Shown: piece by piece, positions 56,785-64,000 of the stretch
Layout: each line of letters opens with the position of its first letter
Position numbering within the stretch: the stretch's first letter is position 1
From: Heterobasidion occidentale
Taxonomy: Eukaryota > Basidiomycota > Agaricomycetes > Russulales > Bondarzewiaceae
NCBI GenBank assembly: GCA_039111635.1
Contig: JBCAQO010000011.1
Span: 1,550,001 to 1,614,000 of the forward strand
DNA length: 64,000 nt
Direction: 5' to 3'
Translations under genes and position numbers: made by a program
Notes under the pieces: model-generated
Seen by the model: the letters and a program-made list of their open reading frames with translations, nothing else
Told to the model about the DNA's origin: nothing
Databases searched by the model: none

Positions 56785-57227
56785 CTTATTTAGTACCAGA
56801 AAGGAAGGTCTGCGATACCAAGCACGTCAACAGTTATTCTCAAAAAAGATGTACATTATTGAACCTGTCAGAATACAACAAGGACCTCTTCTCGAAGATT
56901 TCGCGTGCTGCCTTTGCTGAGTTTACGACGATGGCATGCATCCCAAGTACATCGAGGTGAACTATCTCAGAGCCTGAGCAGCGAGAGTTGAGATCCTTCA
57001 AATGATGGATTTGAGATCGTTGACTCACCGAACTCTCTCGTCCAATCCCGGTATACAGACGCATCGTGGCCTCTAGGTAGGTTGAACAGATTACCTATGA
57101 ATGTGAGGCGCTTGGGACCAGGAGGAAAAGGAAGGGAGCTGTAGGGGCGCTTTCCCTTTCGCTGGAGCCAGAAATGTGGGAGCAAAGATACCAGAAGGAC
57201 AGCTATAGTCAACCACAAGGTCGACAT
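56782..57227 (-). pseudogene. Truncated P450 (exons 1-3 only)
   Basis: ATG at 57225-57227, exons 57029-57227, 56865-56974 and about 56783-56809. The reading frame of these exons is intact (anchor, PPGPKRLTFIGN, YSDR, PSFLVLNKM), but the sequence leaves P450 exactly where intron 3 should begin. The heme domain is absent, so it cannot be an enzyme. Confidence 0.85.
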
Positions 57228-57486
57228 GCAGCGCGGTAAGGTTGGGAGAGACGTGACGGGTGCAGGCTCTGAACGTTTATGATTCTCTTTATGAGATACA
57301 CGAGTCGGTGAGGACACTGGTACGCATACGTTGATTGGACCCCCAGATGTCCCGAGACGGCCATTTTTAGTCTTCGCAAACGCTGCGCCATAGCAGTAAA
57401 AGAATGCCTTGAGCCGGTGCTGTTTGAATACAATAGCGATAGAGTCACTGGAAACACGAGGAGTTAACATCAAAAGAAAAGTTCCA

Positions 57487-57831
57487 TCAGATAAAGACGC
57501 TCACCTGTGCTCCAGCTGCGTCGAATTGAAGGACGACAGCATGGCCCACCAAACCCAGCAGGCGCTGTATCATGATTGACACAGGGATCAGGATGCAGAA
57601 CAATCGACGACGATGTCGTAAGCGGAGTGTGAAAAGCGAATAATATGAAACTCCGACGTCTAGCAGCCAATCGAGTTCAGCTCCGATATATCCTCCTGCG
57701 TTTTCAAATCTCCTCCGAAAACGCGTCAAGTCACTGAGGTCTCTTTCGAAATCCCATCGGTATCTATCTGTTTGACCGAGAACATCACGCTCACAATCAC
57801 GCCTTCTCCGGTAGCCACTCCAGACATCCAC
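57487..57831 (-). CDS. Unknown small ORF in SD2 (copy 2)
   Basis: Copy of 45535-45879 with two residue differences near the C-terminus. Same reservations about translation. Confidence 0.28.
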   Translation of the reverse strand: MDVWSGYRRRRDCERDVLGQTDRYRWDFERDLSDLTRFRRRFENAGGYIGAELDWLLDVGVSYYSLFTLRLRHRRRLFCILIPVSIMIQRLLGLVGHAVVLQFDAAGAQVSVFI

Positions 57832-58261
57832 GGACTTCGCAGAGTCATCACGCCAACGTCAGACTATTCTAATTGCGGTAGACGCTCTCACCCATTCCCA
57901 CCAATGGAGACGAAGAAGAGCCTGTGTGCGCGTGTATGCGAAGCTCACAGGATGAAGCAACGCCAGCGGGCTCTCCCGAAAGTCTCCTTTGAAACGTCGG
58001 ATTCGTCCAGTTGATCACTTTTTCTTCTTGCCCATCATGATCTAACGGTTCACGACCGTGCGCTAGTGATCTTGGCTACAAAGTTCTAACTTTGTCTCGT
58101 TCCTGACCGAACCTTTGGAGCAACAACCACCAGAGCGTATTTAGCGTGGTGCGGTCTCCCCCAGCCAGGAACGCTCCGTTCTCTTTCGTCGCCCACAGTT
58201 CTTTTCCGCCTTCCTATCCGCGAATCCATCAAGCAGCCAATCCTGTTGTGAGTTGCGAGGT

Positions 58262-60071
58262 ATGGCCGATGCTACCACACCTAACTTTGCGAGGACAATG
58301 TAAGCGCGCCTGTTCAGACTGTCGCCTCTTTTGACGACGGTCTACTAGCCAAGGGCCAATGCTCCTCGGAACGTTCTTCAATCTGATCCTATACGGTATC
58401 TTCCTCGCGCAGACGTTTGTGTACTTCCAAACCTACAAACGGTCAGTCGTCTGCGACTGCACATCAAGGGGGCCGATGTTAACTTCGTATATCTTAACAG
58501 TGATCGTATGTGGATCAAGATTGTGGTGCGGCACCTACATTTGCCAAGACGGACCAGCCGATAATAGATCTTTCTGCTCAGGTTGCCCTGCTCATCGTGG
58601 TAGAAACGTCCAACTCTGTCCTGCCAATATCGTACAGCTATGACCGTCTCGTCAACAATTTTGGTACGTCCACGTGTTCTCGCATGATTCGGATCGATTG
58701 ACCGCAAGTGGACTCGTAGGAAACATGCCGGCGGCAGGCGTCTCCACTTGGTGTAAGTTCCCGTTGAGTCCATATGGAAGTTTTCTGATGTCGATGTTTC
58801 ACCGGTTCAGTGAACACCATGAGTGAGTTTGAGTTCTCAAGCTGTAAGCTTCCTTCTCGCTCACGGAGTCCTTTTCAACGCAGATCCCATGACTATCGTG
58901 AGTTTCTCATATGGCAAAACAGAATTAGACTCACCATCACGGAAGGGTATCATCGCGACCATGGTCCAACTGTTCTACGCTTGGAGAGTGAATGTTCTTA
59001 CGGGTAGAAGGTGGTGGATGATTGCGGTGATCGTCCCATCCATTATATCTTGCAGTAAGTACCGAAAAAGCAATGGTCCACGTCCGCTTGAGTCTACACA
59101 CGATGTTCAGCTGGGGCCACTGTATTGTCCATCGTCAACCTCGTCGATCAGTCGTCGATCACAGCAGTCGCCCGCTATCGTCCCATCGTGATTGTCTGGT
59201 TGGCATCTTCCGCACTGACTGATACGATCATCAGTGTTATTCTGGTTTCCTATCTAGTAGGTCTTCACATCGGTGCCGTCTGTGAACATCGCTGATGGGT
59301 TTTTTTTACAGCGGAACCGGCGAACCGGATTCTCGTCAACGGATGACACCGTCAACAAAATCATCCGCCGTGAGTATCTTTGCATCTTGCCGGTCTTACT
59401 TAATCCTGACGTTTGATCACCGTCTCATGCTCCCAGTCACCGTCCAGACAGGTCTACTCACCTCTGTATTCGCTATCTTGGATCTAACCCTGTATCTTTC
59501 CTCGTACGTTCTTCTTCTTGGATCGAGAAACTTACCTCACGACAATCCAACACCCTTACTTCAGCAAACTGCGCAGTGAGCACATCCACGTCTCCATTCA
59601 TACCTCCTGATAATCACTGACATACACTGTATCAGTCACGTTATGATCAACCTTCCGCTCGCCAAGCTCTATACCAATTCCTTGATGTCCAGCCTCAACT
59701 CCCGTCAGGGGTGGCAGTATGATTCAAGCAATGGCAGCATCATCGGCAGCTCTCAATTCAAATCTGCCTCGAAAAGAAAGACCGTACGCGTTTATGAGGC
59801 TCAGCATCGTTCCCACGCTTATGATGTTGCCTGTGCAGCAGCCAAACGATTTATCATTTTCAGCACCATCACAGATGCGCACAGAGGCAAGCCCAGACGA
59901 TATCATTGAAGTCATTGAATAGACTATTGATATCAACTGCTATAGGTTTTCATCGATATAGAGGCCGAATCTCATGCGATGAGCGGGAGGGCAGACGTCA
60001 AGCATCACACGGAAAGCCTCGGTGATCAGGCAGAACGTAGTGATTCGCTCAAGGTGCCAAACGGGCTGTAA
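58262..60071 (+). CDS. DUF6534 membrane protein, copy 2 (apparently intact)
   Basis: ATG at 58262-58264, stop TAA 60069-60071. It has the same exons as copy 1, but the exon ending LTLYLSS joins in frame to HVMINLPLAKLYTNSLMSS. A 55-nt intron after KRKT and a short intron with donor GTCATT (59911) lead to the last exon VFIDIEAESHAMSGRADVK. Earlier exons give a short N-terminal tail and several membrane spans. Short 5' exons are joined by about 50-60 nt introns. Family function is unknown; such proteins are numerous in basidiomycetes. This copy is probably the functional one of the pair. Confidence 0.78.
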
Positions 60072-60376
60072 TTGCTTTATATCACAATATGTACAATTTA
60101 TCTTTTAATTTTCGTGTATGTGGTTCATATTTGTATTCATCGAGAGTGCGAGCAGTACATTTTTCGAGGTCGATTTTGTTCAAGTTACTGATAAGGTTGT
60201 AAGAGGCAGTGAAAATATCGGCGTTCCTGCATGCGTGCATCACATATATTGCATGTGCGAATCCTCCGAAGAGATTATGGCTCACTTTTGTTTGTCAATA
60301 GGAATACGGTAGAGAGAATACATGTTTCGACGCCAATCATGCCTAACGTGTTACATCAGATAGCCCTTCAGCAAAC

Positions 60377-60694
60377 CTACGCAGCCTTTGCCTTCCCCTT
60401 TCCATCAGACCTTGTGAGCCTCGTCGACCCCTGAAGCGAGCCCAAGCTTGCACTCGGCCTGTATTCCTTCTCTTCTTCCTTTTGTCTCGGGGCCCTCCGC
60501 TGCCTTGAGGTCGTAGGGACAGATTCGGTCGACAACCCACCATCCCTCTGGGATTTTTTTTCTTTATCATGTTGCTTGACAGCCTCCGCCTGACTCAACC
60601 GGATGGCCTCGTCTTCTTTGGCCATTCGCCTAACCACCAAGATGAACTCCTCTGGAAGATGCAATTGATGATCGCCAGCTCTGAGGGAGCACAT
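60377..60694 (-). pseudogene. Gene D relic
   Basis: 105 codons matching the middle of gene D: SLRAGDHQLHLPEEFILVVRR against TLRGPDQLLFPEQFIRVARE, followed by a Lys/Glu-rich region with KEKKSQ. No upstream part is present. It follows SD2 copy 2 just as gene D follows SD2 copy 1, so the original duplicated block was larger. Confidence 0.6.
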
Positions 60695-60988
60695 TTCCGG
60701 AAGGCAGAGTATGTAAGATTCCCACAGTACCGAAAAATCAAGAAATACATTTGTTGGACTTCAAAGATTTTAATTGACATTGGTGCTATCTGTTAGATTT
60801 CAGCTTGTGAGTGGTATTGGAATACTTCCCTGTATCATAGCTTTCAAATGATGTATCATATGCCATCATTCTTCCATGGATAGATGCTAAAAATGCGAAA
60901 ATAGATGACACCTCACAGAGTTTAGGCATCTCAAATTCTTTGAAGTCTCATAAAGCGCAATATAAGCTAATTGTTGAGGAAGGATACC

Positions 60989-61088
60989 ATGGCCATATGG
61001 TGGAGTGGATAATTCTGGTACTAACATTGCTCTCAGCCGGTGAATAGTTCAAGAGGTTCTGGGTTCAATCCCTGCTCAGTGTGGATTG
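60989..61088 (+). other. tRNA-like sequence with pol III box A/B (SINE-like), copy 2
   Basis: Begins ATGGCCATATGGTGGAGTGG (box A-like), has GGTTCAATCCC at 61062-61072 (box B), then CAGTGTGGATTGATTTTT. The head, box B and tail resemble 26429-26506. T-arm pairing is poor, so it is not a working tRNA. Confidence 0.4.
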
Positions 61089-61143
61089 ATTTTTGCAGTC
61101 GTCTATTGACGACAATTATCTAATCACTTCCATATATGGTGCA

Positions 61144-61163
61144 TCTGGACAGATATGTCCAGA
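61144..61163. repeat. Perfect hairpin, 8-bp arms, 4-nt loop
   Basis: Arms TCTGGACA and TGTCCAGA around GATA. A second hairpin with related arms follows at 61229-61254. Confidence 0.8.
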
Positions 61164-61228
61164 CACTGGCCAGGAGTCATAGTGTCTGTCTAATCGGGGA
61201 CTCACTAGGGGCATCTGGGGGCTCTGGA

Positions 61229-61254
61229 GCGTCTGTCCAGCTCTGTACAGACGC
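61229..61254. repeat. Perfect hairpin, 8-bp arms, 10-nt loop
   Basis: Arms GCGTCTGT (61229-61236) and ACAGACGC (61247-61254). The loop contains CCAGC, echoing the first hairpin. Confidence 0.8.
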
Positions 61255-61584
61255 TTCCCAGTTTGCTGATGTTGGATTCCTGATGGACTTCGATGATCGC
61301 CTTCACTTGTGTGCGTGTTGCAGAACCAAAATTTGGTTCCGCACCATGACCGCTCCCCACACCGAAGACTTTAGCGGGATGGTATTGCACTTTCTCTCTT
61401 GCGAGAGAAAGTCCGAGGATCAGCTAATTATCCTGCTTCGGATGGGGGTGATGATCGATTAGTGCGCCTGCAGAAAGTATTGAACACTAAGACGCACACG
61501 GCTTCATCTCGAAAGCATCCTTTCCAGTGGAATAGAATGACACAAGCGCCAATAAAGTTTAGAACCCTTGAAGAATGGGATTTC

Positions 61585-62190
61585 ATGATCATCAATCCAG
61601 TTGATGCACCGTATGTTTCTGAAATACGAGGTACTCGTGTACAAGCGAATGGCGCACGGAAGCCCGCATGATGCACGGTATCGGAGAAGTACACCGATTT
61701 GGGAGAGCGTAATGCAGAAACTGATATCAGAACGGTCTGGTCAATCAAGATGGGCACGGCGTGGTGCAAAAGATCAGATATGTCTGGCCTCTAAGGAGCA
61801 TGCCCTCATAGAATAGAAGGTCAGAACCATCGATCTAGTTGCCGCACGATGTGTTTCACCTTCGTAATTTTGATATGCAAGGCGCTCATGTACAAGAGAC
61901 GATGGCATGGAAGACAGGCGTGATCCACGGTGTCGGAGAAGTGCACTGTCCTGGAAGGCAGAATACAAGAGCTGTAATCAAAACGGTCTAGTCAATTAAG
62001 ATGAGCGCGGGTGCAAAAGATCAGAAGTATAGAAGGTTGCAATCATCAATCACAGTTGGCACATAGCATACGGCCAGCCATCACATATTGGAGGGGAAGG
62101 GAGACTCGGTATAGAGAAGTACGATGCAGTCAGCCGAAACCGAGATAGCATGATGGCATAAAAGATCAAACACAGATAAAGCGAGATATT
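61585..62190. repeat. Degenerate tandem repeat, about 250-bp unit
   Basis: Landmarks recur in order: CGGTATCGGAGAAGTAC (about 61674), CGGTGTCGGAGAAGTGC (61926), CGGTATAGAGAAGTAC (62103); ACGGTCTGGTCAAT (61733) and ACGGTCTAGTCAAT (61982); GCAAAAGATCAG twice and a diverged third. About two and a half units. The ORFs across it on both strands are by-products. Confidence 0.65.
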
Positions 62191-64000
62191 CTATGGTGAG
62201 CCGTCAAGAAGCAGTTTCGCCGGGTATTGTCTCGTAGCACTGGCTATAACGCATACCATCCTCGTGATTGATATAGAATTGAGGATGCCCTTCTGTGAGC
62301 CGCATGACCCTCGGCAAGAAGACGCTCACGGCAACCGAATATCCTTGTATTCGGTGTACTGCGAGATTCTTTGATAATAACCGAGTCTAGTCAAAGGCTA
62401 TACAGTTGACTCTCTCCAATGGTCGCGCATCGTGCCTGTGGAGAGCGAGGTACGTCGTTGTAGACGGAGTCATACAGCAGTGATGTAGCTGGCATTGTGA
62501 TATGATTCGCTACAGACCTGAAAGAACATGCGCAATAGTACAAATTGAGCAGGGATTGGAAAGGGACACACTTGTCATACGCCCTATTTGACATCAACAT
62601 ACAAGGCTGTAGACATAGATGGCCTGAGAAAACACATTCAGCTCGTAGTATGAAGGCCATCGGCGCCGAATGAGTCGAGTTCAAAGCGCAGGAAAGTCAA
62701 TCTAATAAGAGCATGAGGTTAGCTCATTTCTCGACTTGAGTACGGAGAGCCAAAATCAACTGAAACAGACTAAAACACATCCCACTTGAACGGCTCGTGA
62801 ATTTCCGATTTTAAGTGTAGATCTGGGCGATCTTGGCATTTTTCCGCATGTCTTTGGGACTCGCCGAAGTTTGGAGCCAAAACCATAATTCTTTAAGCCA
62901 CAGGCACGCGGATCAGGTACTATACTCATTGATCCATCATCTCAGCGATAGTTCGCGGCTTGACAGGAGCAAGAATGACAGAAGCAAGGTGTATTCTCTT
63001 GCAGATGCGCTGCACGTCGCACCATACAAGCGAATTTATATACGATAATTACTCATAGCCTGAAATGGAGATTGTTCACAAAAAAAGCTGCGCACGGACT
63101 CATCTCGAAATCTAAATGCGGCCGAAAGCCGGTTTCCAACACGCATAAACCGCGCGATGGCTTAATTTTCAGCTTGCGCACTGCCTACTCAGCATCTTTC
63201 TAGCCAGCCCCTTCTATGCATTCATAAAGCACCATGAACGGCTGATTGAAAGTTTTACCGAAACCGAAGCTGTTCGTGTGTGTCACTGGATCCTCCGCCA
63301 CGCTGTAGGCTCTTGACACCTTTTCTTCATCCTCGGACAATATCCCCCACGGAGAAACCGCCTGAAGACCCGTTGCATATGTAATTTGAAGCCAAAATAA
63401 AAGCCTCTATCTCGTGCATCCTTCATCCGGTCGTAGGCCAAGCCGGTCGGATCCAGCCGACGACTCCAGCACTTTGGCCCCGCACGTCTTCAGCTCGCTG
63501 ACTGCAGGGTGCATGACGACACAGGCTTCACGTTTCCCTCTCAAGCATCAAAGTGTGCTGCACTGATACCCGATAACTAATACTCGATGTTATTAGGTGC
63601 GTAGCGCTGCAGCTTGGAGAAATTCACTACATCTAGTTTTCGAAGACCGAGGGCGTCCCAGGTTTATGTTCCCCACGAAGATTCCAGAAATTCATCCAAT
63701 AGGATTGGATATAGAGTTATTCCGTGTCAACTTGTGTCAAGTGAAGCTTGTCGAATTCGAATCATTCTTGCACAAGGTCTAATACGGTTGGCATCTGCGC
63801 CGCATTCCCATACAAAAAAAATGTACATACTCTAGGAAAACCGTACAGTGGGTTCCCTACCATTCGCAAAAGACCACCAGAAGATGCCGTCAACTTAGGT
63901 GGCGTCCCTGATACAAATGTGGAAATGACTATGCTAGCCTGATGTTCAGGGTCCCGATGCGTATGACGGCTGGGTGGTCCGGCGTTGGTGTATCGAGATT
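62191..64000. other. No recognisable feature
   Basis: About 1.8 kb with many stops in all frames. No ORF over 97 codons, no repeat match within the window, and no tRNA signature seen. Confidence 0.5.

Larger units (their letters stand above)
56782..60052. repeat. Segmental duplication SD2, copy 2
   Basis: 3,271 bp partner of 44830-48102. Its left edge coincides with the end of P450 exon 3. Confidence 0.95.

Noticed and set aside
60989..61088. Functional tRNA gene with intron
   Set aside because: Box A and B are present but acceptor and T-arm stems do not pair properly.
61399..61769. Overlapping ORFs on both strands
   Set aside because: They run into the degenerate tandem repeat and resemble no protein; the repeat explains the open frames.
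1..64000. CRISPR arrays, operons or phage-like genes
   Set aside because: No spaced direct-repeat array with unique spacers, and gene structure is eukaryotic throughout.

Overview
The window is fungal nuclear DNA, most likely from an Agaricomycete (Basidiomycota). Genes have many short introns (about 50-65 nt). A KDZ-type transposase, GMC oxidoreductases, a fungal-type P450, DUF6534 membrane proteins and chromodomain-bearing Ty3/gypsy elements together fit that group. There is no prokaryotic operon structure.

Left third (1-26.7 kb): nested mobile elements. Two copies of one Ty3/gypsy chromovirus family lie on the minus strand. Element 1 (1-7664) runs off the left edge. Element 2 (7730-16621) is complete, with two LTRs and a 5-bp target duplication GTGCC. 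Both sit in the 3' end of an older minus-strand chromovirus of another family (element 3, 16627-24633, plus a 60-bp piece at 7665-7724). Element 3 itself interrupts the coding region of a KDZ transposase gene whose 3' part (24634-26282) is followed by a cluster of short direct repeats. In both families the 10 nt just inside the 5' LTR are perfectly complementary to a sequence 33-34 nt downstream of the LTR TATA box. This is the geometry of Tf1/sushi self-priming, and in each case the primer is one arm of a palindrome.

Middle and right (26.7-60 kb): a host-like region shaped by duplication. Block SD1 (26757-32452 and 50133-56172) carries three genes I do not recognise: gene C (minus), gene B (minus) and gene A (plus). 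B and A are divergent across a 170-210 bp promoter. Block SD2 (44830-48102 and 56782-60052) carries the 5' end of a P450 gene, a small unknown ORF and a DUF6534 membrane-protein gene. Between the blocks lie a TPR protein, two GMC oxidoreductases (one with a frameshift) and a full P450, all three oxidoreductases on the minus strand. Gene D (48676-50088) appears to be a diverged relative of gene B and has a relic after the second SD2 copy. Both duplications show sharply bounded stretches of near-identity inside more diverged flanks, which suggests gene conversion.

Right end (60-64 kb): a tRNA-like/SINE-like sequence, two perfect hairpins, a degenerate tandem repeat of about 250 bp, and about 1.8 kb where I see nothing.

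No rRNA, functional tRNA or CRISPR array was seen. The best candidates for new biology are the palindromic self-primer in two retroelement families and the duplicated divergent A/B gene pair with its variable acidic tail.
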